A stretch of DNA of 14,822 bases, taken from assembly GCA_021106915.1 (NCBI GenBank), contig JAIOTH010000114.1:1-14822 (forward strand), written 5' to 3'. The notes under the pieces are model-generated. The model was given only the letters and a program-made list of their open reading frames with translations, did no database searches and was not told the DNA's origin. Made by a program: the position numbers and the translations under genes. Each line of letters opens with the position of its first letter. Within the stretch, counting starts at the first letter, position 1. This DNA comes from a bacterium. Its GTDB lineage: Bacteria; Patescibacteriota; Patescibacteriia; UBA1558; S5-K13. This document shows positions 1-6,751 of the stretch, piece after piece.

Positions 1-489
1 AGGCTCTGGTTTTTTAATTGCCCTAATCTCAGCAGAAACTTGTCCTACTAATTGTTTATCACATCCACTAATAGTAATTAAATTTTTTTCTACTTGGGCT
101 TCTATCCCTTCTGGTAAATTATACTCAACTGAATGCGAAAAACCAACATTTAAAACCAATTTCTTACCTTGTAAAACAGCTTTATAACCTACTCCATTTA
201 TTTCTAATTCTTTTTTAAAGCCTGTTGTGACACCAATAACCATATTATTAATCAAGCTCCTTTGTAAACCCCATAAAGAAGCTAATTTTTTATTTTCTGA
301 ATCTTTTACAGATACCAAAATTTGCTTATTCTTCTCCTCACTTTCGGTAATCTCTATTTTTACTAAATCTGGATTAACAAGTTTTTCATTTAATTTTCCC
401 TTTGGTCCTTCAACATATATAAAACCATCTTCAATTTTTACTTGAACTCCGTCTAATATTTCTATTGCTTGTTTTCCTATTCTTGACAT
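1..489 (-). CDS. rplF: 50S ribosomal protein L6 (C-terminus cut by window edge)
   Basis: L6 is a two-domain 50S protein at the base of the L7/L12 stalk, next to the sarcin-ricin loop where translation factors bind. Translating from the ATG at 489-487 gives MSRIGKQAIEI, the standard L6 start, and the frame stays open for 163 codons to the window edge. It ends in EIRAIKKPEP, which matches the conserved IRxxxxPEPYKGKG segment near the L6 C-terminus, so only about 10-20 residues should be missing. It is the last gene visible in the spc-type run, downstream of rpsH across an 84-nt gap that contains an inverted repeat. The bases before the ATG are A-rich with no Shine-Dalgarno. Confidence 0.95.
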   Translation of the reverse strand, partial: MSRIGKQAIEILDGVQVKIEDGFIYVEGPKGKLNEKLVNPDLVKIEITESEEKNKQILVSVKDSENKKLASLWGLQRSLINNMVIGVTTGFKKELEINGVGYKAVLQGKKLVLNVGFSHSVEYNLPEGIEAQVEKNLITISGCDKQLVGQVSAEIRAIKKPEP

Positions 490-496
490 ATTTTTT

Positions 497-571
497 TAGT
501 TAGTAGTTAGTAGTTTTTAGTTAGTAGTCTAATAATTTTTCTAAAAACTATTCACTACTAACTAAAAACTA
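497..571. repeat. Imperfect tandem/inverted repeat between rpsH and rplF
   Basis: The gap is built from variations of the word TAGTTAGTAG/TTTTTAG. A perfect 17-bp inverted repeat pairs 511-527 with 555-571 around a 27-nt loop, so the transcript can fold into a hairpin. The same 17-base arm recurs at 5208-5224 in the rplB-rpsS gap. There is no U-tract in the right place for a clear terminator, and rplF downstream presumably stays in the operon. The role is unknown. Confidence 0.8.
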
Positions 572-573
572 AT

Positions 574-969
574 TTACCATATTTCAAATAATAATTCTCC
601 GCCTATCTTCATACGTCGAGCCTTTTTATTAGTAATAATTCCAACAGAAGTCGATAAAACTGCTAAACCTAAACCATTCAACACTTTTGGTATTTTATCA
701 GTACCAATATATATTCTCTGTCCTGGCTTACTTATTCTTTTAATATGTTCTATAGCTGATTTTCTATCTTGATCATATTTTAATACTAACTTTATTTCTT
801 TGAATTTAGCGCCCGTAATTTTTTCAGCAGATTCCAAAAATCCTTCACGAACCAAAAGTTTCCCAATTTCATATTTAATTTTTGAGAAAGGTAAAACAAC
901 CTCCTGTTTTCTAACAGCTTGACCATTTCTTATTCTGGTTAACATGTCTGATATTGGGTCTGTCATCAT
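574..969 (-). CDS. rpsH: 30S ribosomal protein S8
   Basis: S8 is a primary 16S rRNA-binding protein that nucleates the 30S central domain; in E. coli it also represses spc operon translation. The 131-residue product has the usual family length. It starts MTDPISDMLTRIRNG and keeps the C-terminal rRNA-binding block (LSTSVGIITNKKAR, then GGELLFEIW at the very end). Two ATG codons stand in tandem (969-967 and 966-964), and either could be used; the first is given here. It lies 69 nt after rpsN, across an AT-rich gap with phrase repeats. No leader resembling an S8 autoregulatory target was recognised by eye. Confidence 0.97.
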   Translation of the reverse strand: MMTDPISDMLTRIRNGQAVRKQEVVLPFSKIKYEIGKLLVREGFLESAEKITGAKFKEIKLVLKYDQDRKSAIEHIKRISKPGQRIYIGTDKIPKVLNGLGLAVLSTSVGIITNKKARRMKIGGELLFEIW

Positions 970-1010
970 ATATTTTAATTTAATTTAAGTTATAAAATTT
1001 AAAATTATAA

Positions 1011-1028
1011 AGTTTAAAGTTATAAAGT
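1011..1028. repeat. 18-base word shared with the rpsL-rpsG gap
   Basis: The gap between rpsN and rpsH is a run of TTATAAA/TTTAAAGT words. The 18 bases at 1011-1028 are identical to 14404-14421, in the gap between rpsL and rpsG about 13 kb away. Low sequence complexity makes chance possible, but 18 identical bases within two short gaps suggests one dispersed repeat family. Confidence 0.55.
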
Positions 1029-1038
1029 CAATATAATT

Positions 1039-1224
1039 TTACCAACTAGATTTCTTAATTCCTGGCAATTCTCCTTTGGTGGCTAATTCTCGAAAACAAA
1101 TTCTACATATTCCGAAATCTCTAATAAAAGCTCTTTTTCTACCACATCTCCAACATCTTCTAACTATTCTAGTTGAAAATTTTGGTTTTTTATTTGATTT
1201 TGCAATTTGTGCTTTTGTAGCCAT
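1039..1224 (-). CDS. rpsN: 30S ribosomal protein S14, zinc-binding (type Z)
   Basis: S14 is a late-assembly protein of the 30S head next to S3 and S10. At 61 residues this is the short zinc form. Four cysteines, C24-x2-C27 and C40-x2-C43, make the zinc ribbon, and the C-terminus ELPGIKKSSW is the classic S14Z ending. It starts 7 nt after the rplE stop, so it is probably translated from the same message. The upstream AT-rich bases contain no Shine-Dalgarno. The zinc form is common in Firmicutes and Patescibacteria and is not odd by itself. Confidence 0.97.
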   Translation of the reverse strand: MATKAQIAKSNKKPKFSTRIVRRCWRCGRKRAFIRDFGICRICFRELATKGELPGIKKSSW

Positions 1225-1231
1225 AATAATT

Positions 1232-1825
1232 TTATTTATTGAAATCTTCCTTTAATTTTTTTTCTAGTTTTTCTTCAACAATGAAAGGCATTCCTAAATA
1301 TTTTAATAAAAAATAAGTTTCTGCTCTATTTTTAGATGTACTTGTAATGGTCATTTCTAAACCATGAATATGTTCTACTTCGTCACCTCTAATCTCTGGA
1401 AAAACTGTATGTTCTTTAAAACCATAAGAAAAACTTCCTTGTCGATCAATATGTTTTTTACTGACATCAATTCCTCTAAAATCTCTTACTCTAGGAAATG
1501 TAATATGAATTAATTTATCTAAAAAATCATACATTTTATCCCCTCTTAAGGTAACTTTAATACCAATTGTCATTCCTTCTCTAATCTTAAAATTAGAAAT
1601 AGATTTTTTAGCTTTAGTTAAAATTGGTTTCTGTCCAGAAATTCTTTTTAAAGTTTCTTCTGCTATTTTAGTAAATTCTTTATTAGTTAAAGACTTACCT
1701 AAACCAATATTTAAAGTAATCTTTTCTAATTTAGGAATAGCTAATTTATTTACATAATCAAACTCTTCCATCATTTTAGGAACGACTTCTTTTTTATATC
1801 TTTCTTTGGAATTTAAAATTTTCAT
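1232..1825 (-). CDS. rplE: 50S ribosomal protein L5
   Basis: L5 binds 5S rRNA in the 50S central protuberance and forms the B1b bridge to S13. From the ATG at 1825-1823 the product has 197 residues, slightly longer than the usual ~180. It contains the L5 blocks KLEKITLNIGLG near the start, QKPILTKAKKSISNFKIREG in the middle, FPRVRDFRG, and the C-terminal EHIHGLEMTITSTSK. The reading frame extends five codons upstream to a TTG at 1837-1835, but that would overlap rplX by 8 nt. The ATG, 4 nt after the rplX stop, gives the more family-like start MKILNSKERY. Confidence 0.95.
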   Translation of the reverse strand: MKILNSKERYKKEVVPKMMEEFDYVNKLAIPKLEKITLNIGLGKSLTNKEFTKIAEETLKRISGQKPILTKAKKSISNFKIREGMTIGIKVTLRGDKMYDFLDKLIHITFPRVRDFRGIDVSKKHIDRQGSFSYGFKEHTVFPEIRGDEVEHIHGLEMTITSTSKNRAETYFLLKYLGMPFIVEEKLEKKLKEDFNK

Positions 1826-1829
1826 AAAA

Positions 1830-2138
1830 TTAATCAATTACTTCTTTACATTTTTTACAAATTCTATATTTATTTTTGTCTGAAAACTTATAAGCTACCT
1901 TAGTTTCCTTACCACATTTTTTACAAATTAATATAACATTAGAAATATCAATTGGGGCATCAAATTCTATTCTTTGTCCCTTTTCACCTTCTCTTTTTGG
2001 TCGTAAATTTTTATATCTTTTATTTATCCCTTCAACTACAACTTTTTTATTTTTAGGAAAAACTTGAACAACTTTGGCTTGTTTACCCTTGTCTTTGCCG
2101 GATAAAATTTTTACGGTGTCATTTTTCTTTATTTTCAT
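1830..2138 (-). CDS. rplX: 50S ribosomal protein L24 with C-terminal zinc ribbon
   Basis: L24 is an assembly-initiating 50S protein that lies beside the peptide exit tunnel. The product from the ATG at 2138-2136 has 102 residues. It opens with a KOW motif (MKIKKNDTVKILSGKDKGK) and ends in a zinc-ribbon-like tail with cysteine pairs C72-x2-C75 and C94-x2-C97. A TTG four codons upstream is also in frame, but the ATG matches the family start. It overlaps nothing: rplE begins 4 nt past its stop. The two-CxxC tail occurs in L24 of many bacteria and the four cysteines suggest bound zinc, which is inferred here. Confidence 0.96.
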   Translation of the reverse strand: MKIKKNDTVKILSGKDKGKQAKVVQVFPKNKKVVVEGINKRYKNLRPKREGEKGQRIEFDAPIDISNVILICKKCGKETKVAYKFSDKNKYRICKKCKEVID

Positions 2139-2170
2139 ATATTTAAACAAATTTAATCGAATTTATTAGC

Positions 2171-2206
2171 ACAATATTAGTATTCTATATTAGTATTATT
2201 CGTATT
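2171..2206. repeat. Phrase repeat in the rplN-rplX gap
   Basis: The 69-nt gap holds two direct copies of ATATTAGTATT (2174-2184 and 2187-2197) with a 13-base period, followed by ATTCGTATTACTA. The 11-base word TATATTAGTAT also occurs at 6257-6267 inside the rplB-rplW inverted repeat. Function unknown. Confidence 0.5.
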
Positions 2207-2207
2207 A

Positions 2208-2576
2208 CTATAAAACCTCTGGTGCCAAAGAAACTATCTTATTAAAACCAGCTACCCTTAATTCTCTAGCAATCGGACCAAAAATTCTAGTACCTTTAGG
2301 TTCTTTATCCTTTTCTAAAATCACTACTGCATTATCATCAAATCTAACACATACTCCATTAGATCTCTTAATTTCTTTTTTTTGTCTAACAATCACCGCC
2401 TTTAAAATATCACTCTTTTTTACCATTGAATGTGGTTGAGCTTGTTTAACGGTAATAACTATAATATCACCTACTCTAGCATATCTTCTTCGAGTACCTC
2501 CCAACACTTTAATACATAAAACTCTTTTTGCTCCTGTATTGTCAGCGACATTCAAAATTGATTCTTGTTGGATCAT
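2208..2576 (-). CDS. rplN: 50S ribosomal protein L14
   Basis: L14 is a beta-barrel 50S protein that forms bridge B8 to the 30S subunit and is the docking site of the silencing factor RsfS. The 122-residue length is exactly usual. The sequence is highly conserved throughout: MIQQESILNVADNTGAKRV at the start, IKVLGGTRRRYARVGDII, RFDDNAVVIL, GTRIFGPIARELR, and the terminal IVSLAPEVL. It starts 9 nt after rpsQ and is surely in the same operon. No Shine-Dalgarno precedes it. Confidence 0.98.
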   Translation of the reverse strand: MIQQESILNVADNTGAKRVLCIKVLGGTRRRYARVGDIIVITVKQAQPHSMVKKSDILKAVIVRQKKEIKRSNGVCVRFDDNAVVILEKDKEPKGTRIFGPIARELRVAGFNKIVSLAPEVL

Positions 2577-2585
2577 ATATTTAAA

Positions 2586-2861
2586 CTATTTTATTTTTCT
2601 AATTACTTGCCATCTCTTTTCTTTAGAAAGCGGTCTAATTTGCCTAATCAACACAAAATCACCTACTTGATATTCATTATTTTCATCATGAGCTTTATAT
2701 CTAATGCTGATAGTATAAGATTTTTTATAAATTTTATGTCTTTTAATATTATCAACTTTAACTACTACTGTTTTATCCATTTTATCAGACACTATCAAAC
2801 CCTTTAGTTCTCGGAACTTAACTTCTTTTTTTGATTTAATTTCTTTCTCTGCTTTAATCAT
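2586..2861 (-). CDS. rpsQ: 30S ribosomal protein S17
   Basis: S17 is an early-binding OB-fold protein of the 30S body that contacts 16S rRNA helices near h11. The 91-residue product carries a short Lys/Glu-rich N-terminal extension (about residues 1-14) before the family core: LKGLIVSDKMDKTVVVKVD, then the conserved AHDENNEYQVGDFVLI and RPLSKEKRW. The start ATG lies 5 nt after the rpmC stop, consistent with coupled translation in the canonical L16-L29-S17 order. Confidence 0.96.
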   Translation of the reverse strand: MIKAEKEIKSKKEVKFRELKGLIVSDKMDKTVVVKVDNIKRHKIYKKSYTISIRYKAHDENNEYQVGDFVLIRQIRPLSKEKRWQVIRKIK

Positions 2862-2866
2862 AATTA

Positions 2867-3151
2867 TTATTTATCTTGTTTATTATCGTTCTCTTTTTGA
2901 TTTATTGTCTTTTTATTCTCTAAATCATTGACCTTCTTAAGCTCTTTCTTGGTCTCCTGATTCTTTGTTTTTCTATTATTCATTTCTGTCAAAATTTGAG
3001 CAATTCCATGACGAGCTTTTCTTAAACCCCGAACATCTTTTTCTTGTTGAGAACCAACACTAAACTTTAAAGCCCTTAAATGCTCTCTATTTTCCTTCAA
3101 TAATTCATTCAAACCTTTTAATTCTTTTTTTTCTAAATCTTTATATTTCAT
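2867..3151 (-). CDS. rpmC: 50S ribosomal protein L29 with long basic tail
   Basis: L29 is a small alpha-helical hairpin at the exit of the peptide tunnel, next to L23. Residues 1-60 give the normal L29 core, starting MKYKDLEKKELKGLNELL and including the RGLRKARHGIAQILTEM helix that matches the family's conserved RxxRKxIARxxT segment. Residues 61-94 are an added Lys/Asn/Glu-rich tail, making the protein 94 residues against a usual 60-70. Position between rplP (11 nt upstream) and rpsQ supports the call. The tail is probably disordered; see the tunnel-exit finding. Confidence 0.92.
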   Translation of the reverse strand: MKYKDLEKKELKGLNELLKENREHLRALKFSVGSQQEKDVRGLRKARHGIAQILTEMNNRKTKNQETKKELKKVNDLENKKTINQKENDNKQDK

Positions 3152-3162
3152 TTTATCTTAGA

Positions 3163-3576
3163 TTAATGTTTTTTGGTTACAAAAATTGTTTTCACTGGTA
3201 GCTTATGAGAAGCTAATCGAAAAGCTTCTTTTGCTAAAGACTCTTTAATACCTTCTAATTCAAATAATATACTTCCTGGCTTAACAACAGCCACATGATG
3301 ATCAACAGCTCCTTTTCCTCCTCCCATTGGAATCTCACCACTTTTACCAGTTACTGGTTTATCTGGAAATATTCTAATCCAATATTTAGCACCCCTTTGC
3401 AAATGATGAACAATTGCTCTTCGGGATGACTCAATTTGTCTAGCTGTAATCCAACCAGCTTCTTTTGATTTCAATCCATAGCTACCAAAACTAACCTTAT
3501 TACCCTTAGTGGCAATTCCTTTAATTTTGTCTACTCTAAACCATTTTCTGTGTTTTTCTTTTTTTAGTGCTAACAT
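3163..3576 (-). CDS. rplP: 50S ribosomal protein L16
   Basis: L16 organises the A-site region of the 50S subunit, contacting the elbow of A-site tRNA. At 137 residues it has normal length. Conserved blocks are KVSFGSYGLKSKEAGWITARQIESSRRAI, YWIRIFPDKPVT, the glycine loop MGGGKG (residues 84-89), and the C-terminal ASHKLPVKTIFVTKK. The residue just before that loop is Pro83, where E. coli has Arg81, the arginine hydroxylated by YcfD. The gene follows rpsC by 17 nt. A GGGA sits 13-17 nt upstream, too far to be a good Shine-Dalgarno. Confidence 0.97.
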   Translation of the reverse strand: MLALKKEKHRKWFRVDKIKGIATKGNKVSFGSYGLKSKEAGWITARQIESSRRAIVHHLQRGAKYWIRIFPDKPVTGKSGEIPMGGGKGAVDHHVAVVKPGSILFELEGIKESLAKEAFRLASHKLPVKTIFVTKKH

Positions 3577-3593
3577 ATCTATTATTTAATTCC

Positions 3594-4310
3594 CTATTTA
3601 TTAAAATTATTTCTACGAGCAAAGTTATTAGGTCTAGAATACCCTCTTTTATCGTTATTATTATCTTCTTTTTGAGATTTATCATCTTTAAGATAAACCC
3701 ATACTTTAACTCCCACTGCTCCATAAGTTGTTCGAGCCACTCCTCGAGAATAATCAATATTTGCTCTTAAAGTGTGTAAAGGTAATCGACCATCTTTTAA
3801 AGTTTCTGTTCTAGCAATTTCTACTCCATTTAAACGACCTGACATAATTATTTTTATTCCATCACAACCAGCCTGCATAGCTTTTTCAATAGTTTTTTTC
3901 ATTACTCTACGATAAGGAATTCTTTTTTCAACTTGTTCTATTATTGATTGTAATAATATCCCCGCTGAAAGCATTGGTCTTTTAACTTCCTCAATAGTAA
4001 TTTTTAAATTTTGTTTCTGATTTTTAATATACTTTTTAATAATTTCCTTCTTTAGATCCTCTATCCCGCTACCACCTCGACCAATTATAATACCTGGACG
4101 CGAAGATCTAATAACAAGTTCTATTTCCTTACCTGATCTTTTAATTTCAATTCTATCAATGCTAGCATCTTTTAATCTTTTCTTTAAAAATCTTCTAATT
4201 GTTATATCTTGCTGTAAATAGGCAATATAATTTTTATCACTAAACCATCTAGATCTCCAATTCTGTGAAATTCCCATTCTAAAAATTATTGGATTTACTT
4301 TTTGTCCCAT
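3594..4310 (-). CDS. rpsC: 30S ribosomal protein S3
   Basis: S3 lies at the mRNA entry of the 30S head and contributes to mRNA helicase activity. The 238-residue protein starts MGQKVNPIIFRMG. It has a KH domain with its GxxG loop at residues 77-80 (IIIGRGGSG), then the C-terminal S3 domain (RPMLSAGILLQSIIEQ, GRLNGVEIARTE, GRLPLHTLRANIDY, YGAVGVKVWV). Residues 209-238 are an Asn/Arg/Lys-rich tail that is probably unstructured. The ATG follows the rplV stop by a single nucleotide, so translation is probably coupled. Confidence 0.97.
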   Translation of the reverse strand: MGQKVNPIIFRMGISQNWRSRWFSDKNYIAYLQQDITIRRFLKKRLKDASIDRIEIKRSGKEIELVIRSSRPGIIIGRGGSGIEDLKKEIIKKYIKNQKQNLKITIEEVKRPMLSAGILLQSIIEQVEKRIPYRRVMKKTIEKAMQAGCDGIKIIMSGRLNGVEIARTETLKDGRLPLHTLRANIDYSRGVARTTYGAVGVKVWVYLKDDKSQKEDNNNDKRGYSRPNNFARRNNFNK

Positions 4311-4311
4311 A

Positions 4312-4872
4312 TTATTTATCTCCTGTCTTTCTAATAAATGATTTAATATTTGATTTTTTAGCTTGTTTTTTAATTTTACTATTATCCTGTCCTAAATGTC
4401 CAGATTCTTTCTTTAAATCCATCTTTTTAATCTCATCTAAACTAACTTTCTTAGTCTTAATTTTTTTATCTTTTTGCAAATTATCTTTAGATGAAGAGCT
4501 CTCTACTTTCTTTGAAACAGATTTTTTAATTTCACTAGGAACTTTTTCTTCTAAAATTAAAGTAATATGACTAGTATATTTCTTAATTTGAGATGCTCGA
4601 CCATGAGCTCTAGGCATCCATCTTTTTAAAGCTGGTCCTTGATCAACAAAGGCTTCTTGAATATATAAATTATCTCTTTCTAAAGAAAAATTATTAACTG
4701 CGTTAGCAATTGCTGAATTTAATAATTTTTGCACTGCTAAAGCTGCCTTTTTATTAGTATTTTCCAACTGAGCTAAAGCTTTTTCAATATCTAAACCTCG
4801 AATAAGATCAATTATTAATCTTACTTTCCGAGGTGACATTCTATAGTGTTTTAATTTTGCTTTTACTTCCAT
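4312..4872 (-). CDS. rplV: 50S ribosomal protein L22 with ~76-residue C-terminal extension
   Basis: L22 has a globular surface domain by the tunnel exit and a beta-hairpin that lines the tunnel, where macrolide and stalling-peptide contacts occur. Residues 1-110 are the full L22 core: HYRMSPRKVRLIIDLIRG, LNSAIANAVNNF, and the hairpin RWMPRAHGRASQIKK at about 84-98. Residues 111-186 are an added Lys/Ser-rich tail absent from the usual 110-120-residue family, giving 186 residues. The reading frame is intact and ends one base before rpsC, so the tail is real coding sequence. The tail is probably disordered; its function is unknown. Confidence 0.96.
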   Translation of the reverse strand: MEVKAKLKHYRMSPRKVRLIIDLIRGLDIEKALAQLENTNKKAALAVQKLLNSAIANAVNNFSLERDNLYIQEAFVDQGPALKRWMPRAHGRASQIKKYTSHITLILEEKVPSEIKKSVSKKVESSSSKDNLQKDKKIKTKKVSLDEIKKMDLKKESGHLGQDNSKIKKQAKKSNIKSFIRKTGDK

Positions 4873-4906
4873 ATTTATTAAAAAATAATTTTATTAGAAA
4901 ATAGAT

Positions 4907-5194
4907 TTACTTACCTTTAGCCTGAGCTTTTGCTATTCTACCTCCATGTCCAAGAAATTTCCTAGTTGGCGAAAACTCTCCTAATTTATGACCTACCATA
5001 TTTTCAACAACAAATACTGGTAAATGTTCCCGACCGTTATGGACGTAAATAGTATGACCTACCATTTCTGGAGTTATTACTGATCTTCGCGACCAAGTTT
5101 TAACCGTAGCTTTTTTGTCACCAGGTTTAATATTAGCTATTTTTTTTAATAACTTTGGACAAGTAAATGGTAATTTTTTTAAACTTCTTGACAT
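4907..5194 (-). CDS. rpsS: 30S ribosomal protein S19
   Basis: S19 pairs with S13 in the 30S head and helps form the bridge to the 50S central protuberance. The 95-residue product starts MSRSLKKLPFT and has the expected core TWSRRSVITPEMVGHTIYVHNGREHLPV and VGHKLGEFSPTRKFLGHGG. The position between rplB and rplV is canonical. The gap upstream (to rplB) holds the second copy of the TAGTTTTTAG repeat. No Shine-Dalgarno is seen. Confidence 0.98.
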   Translation of the reverse strand: MSRSLKKLPFTCPKLLKKIANIKPGDKKATVKTWSRRSVITPEMVGHTIYVHNGREHLPVFVVENMVGHKLGEFSPTRKFLGHGGRIAKAQAKGK

Positions 5195-5200
5195 ATATTT

Positions 5201-5285
5201 TAGTTAATAGTTTTTAGTTAGTAGTTTTTAGTTGATGGTTATAATTTTAATTTTCTAAAAACTATCAACTATAAACTAAAAACTA
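5201..5285. repeat. Imperfect inverted repeat between rplB and rpsS
   Basis: This is the second member of the TAGTTTTTAGTTAGTAG family. Bases 5208-5226 pair with 5267-5285 with 17 of 19 matches. The first 17 bases of the left arm (5208-5224) are identical to 511-527 in the rpsH-rplF gap. It nearly fills the space between the two genes and could fold in RNA or extrude as a cruciform. Confidence 0.75.
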
Positions 5286-5288
5286 GTT

Positions 5289-6134
5289 TTATTTTTTTCT
5301 CTTTTTTCGACGTCTAACAATCAATTTATCACTATATTTATGTTTTTTTCTAGTCTTTACACCTAAAGCTGGCTTTCCCCAAGGAGTTTTAGGATGTTTC
5401 ATACCAATTGGATGTCTTCCTTCACCACCACCATGAGGATGATCACAGGGATTCATGGCTTTACCACGAACTGTTGGCCTAATTCCTCTATGTCTCATTC
5501 TACCAGCCTTACCCCATCTAATATTTCTAAACTCTGCATTAGAGACTTGACCAATAGTAGCTAGACAATCCTTGGAAACCAATCTGATTTCACTGGAAGG
5601 TAATTTAATTTGAGCATAATCTCCTTCAATACCCATAAAAACTGCTCTGGCTCCAGCTCCTCTAACTATTTTACCACCTCTATCTGGTGCTAATTCTATA
5701 TTATAAACATTCATTCCCACTGGTATTAAAGTAAAAGGAAAACGATTACCATCAGTTAATACCAATTTCTTTTTAGAATTGATTATTTTCTGACCTTCTT
5801 TCATTCCATCACCTGCTAAAATATATCTCCTATCACCATCACTATAGCAGATTAAAGCTATAAAAGCATTTCTATTAGGATCATATTCTATATTTTCAAC
5901 CTTTGCTGGAATATCAAATTTATCTCTTTTAAAATCAATTTCTCTGATAAATCTTTTAGCTCCACCACCTTGATGTCGAACTGTTATTCTACCCTGATTA
6001 TTACGTCCACTATTTTTCTTTTTAATTCTAGTCAATCTTTTTAAGGGAGTAGATTTTTTAGAAACGTCAGAATTCTTGACAACTGATGTTTGCCGTCTAG
6101 CTGGTGTGGTTGGTTTGTAAATCTTTATTGCCAT
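5289..6134 (-). CDS. rplB: 50S ribosomal protein L2
   Basis: L2 is a core 50S protein near the peptidyl transferase centre, needed for subunit association. The 281-residue length is usual (~275-280). It contains the OB-like domain (HQGGGAKRFIREIDFKRDK, VENIEYDPNRNAFIALI), the SH3-like domain (LAPDRGGKIVRGAGARA), and the catalytic-region motif MNPCDHPHGGGEGR with the conserved His at residue 232 (E. coli His229). The Val usually found before DHPHGGG is Cys230 here. The gene begins 157 nt after rplW, an unusually wide gap occupied by an inverted repeat. Confidence 0.98.
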   Translation of the reverse strand: MAIKIYKPTTPARRQTSVVKNSDVSKKSTPLKRLTRIKKKNSGRNNQGRITVRHQGGGAKRFIREIDFKRDKFDIPAKVENIEYDPNRNAFIALICYSDGDRRYILAGDGMKEGQKIINSKKKLVLTDGNRFPFTLIPVGMNVYNIELAPDRGGKIVRGAGARAVFMGIEGDYAQIKLPSSEIRLVSKDCLATIGQVSNAEFRNIRWGKAGRMRHRGIRPTVRGKAMNPCDHPHGGGEGRHPIGMKHPKTPWGKPALGVKTRKKHKYSDKLIVRRRKKRKK

Positions 6135-6214
6135 ATTTTTATATAAACTTCTGATTTATTTTCTTCGTTTTTTTTAATTTATGTAGATAATTCTATTATC
6201 AATATATTTAATGC

Positions 6215-6268
6215 GATACTAATATACTAATTCATTCGAATGATACGAATAATTAGTATATTAGTATC
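6215..6268. repeat. 18-bp perfect inverted repeat between rplW and rplB
   Basis: Bases 6215-6232 (GATACTAATATACTAATT) are the exact reverse complement of 6251-6268. The 18-nt centre contains the small palindrome CATTCGAATG. The RNA would form a long AU-rich hairpin about 80 nt upstream of the rplB start. There is no terminal U-run, so it is not an obvious terminator. Words are shared with the rplN-rplX gap. Confidence 0.8.
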
Positions 6269-6291
6269 ATCTGATTTGTATCATTAGTATT

Positions 6292-6750
6292 TTACACTCC
6301 TTCGTAAATTTCTATACTATCTCCTTTTTTTAAAGTAACAATCGCTTTCTTTTTGGCTCTAGTAGTTCCTTTAGTTTTACCATATTTTACTTTTTTACCG
6401 CTCAATCTGATTATATGCACATCTTTTGGCCAATAACCATAAACATGGTAAATCGCTCTTTTAACTTCAGCCTTATTAGCTTCTGATGCTACCTCAAATA
6501 CATATTTATTTTCTGATTTTAAATAACTAGCTTTTTCAGTCACTAAAGGTTTTACTAGAATTTTATAAGAATTTTTAGTATCTTTTTTGGAAACTGAATG
6601 AGCTTTAGATTTTTTTGAATCTTTTTTTTGAGTCTTCGAAGTTGACTTACTCTGAACTGATTTACCTCTTTGAATCTCATCAATAGTCAAATCTTTCTCA
6701 TCAGATTTTGAAACCTCTTTTTTATCTTTCTTTTTTCCAAATAATCCCAT
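6292..6750 (-). CDS. rplW: 50S ribosomal protein L23 with ~60-residue N-terminal extension
   Basis: L23 sits at the tunnel exit and is the docking site for trigger factor and SRP. The normal ~95-residue core begins at about residue 61 (SYKILVKPLVTEKASY) and runs to the end (KAIVTLKKGDSIEIYEGV). Glu72 in VTEKAS corresponds to E. coli Glu18, which binds trigger factor. Before it lies a Lys/Ser-rich extension starting MGLFGKKKDKKE. The ATG at 6750-6748 follows the rplD stop by one nucleotide; a TTG four codons upstream would overlap rplD and is less likely. No good internal start was seen, so the 152-residue form is favoured. Confidence 0.93.
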   Translation of the reverse strand: MGLFGKKKDKKEVSKSDEKDLTIDEIQRGKSVQSKSTSKTQKKDSKKSKAHSVSKKDTKNSYKILVKPLVTEKASYLKSENKYVFEVASEANKAEVKRAIYHVYGYWPKDVHIIRLSGKKVKYGKTKGTTRAKKKAIVTLKKGDSIEIYEGV

Positions 6751-6751
6751 A

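Noticed and set aside
497..571. Short-repeat gaps as CRISPR arrays
   Set aside because: Repeats are imperfect, lack spacers of constant length, and are low-complexity AT words; no cas genes are present.
1826..1837. Upstream TTG starts for L5 (and likewise L24 at 2139-2150 and L23 at 6751-6762)
   Set aside because: The L5 and L23 TTG starts would overlap the preceding gene, and in all three cases the extra residues do not match the family; the ATG a few codons later does.
3536..3757. 73-codon minus-strand frame overlapping rpsC and rplP
   Set aside because: It is out of frame with S3 and L16, both complete and conserved; its low-complexity Ile/Lys content shows it is a shadow.
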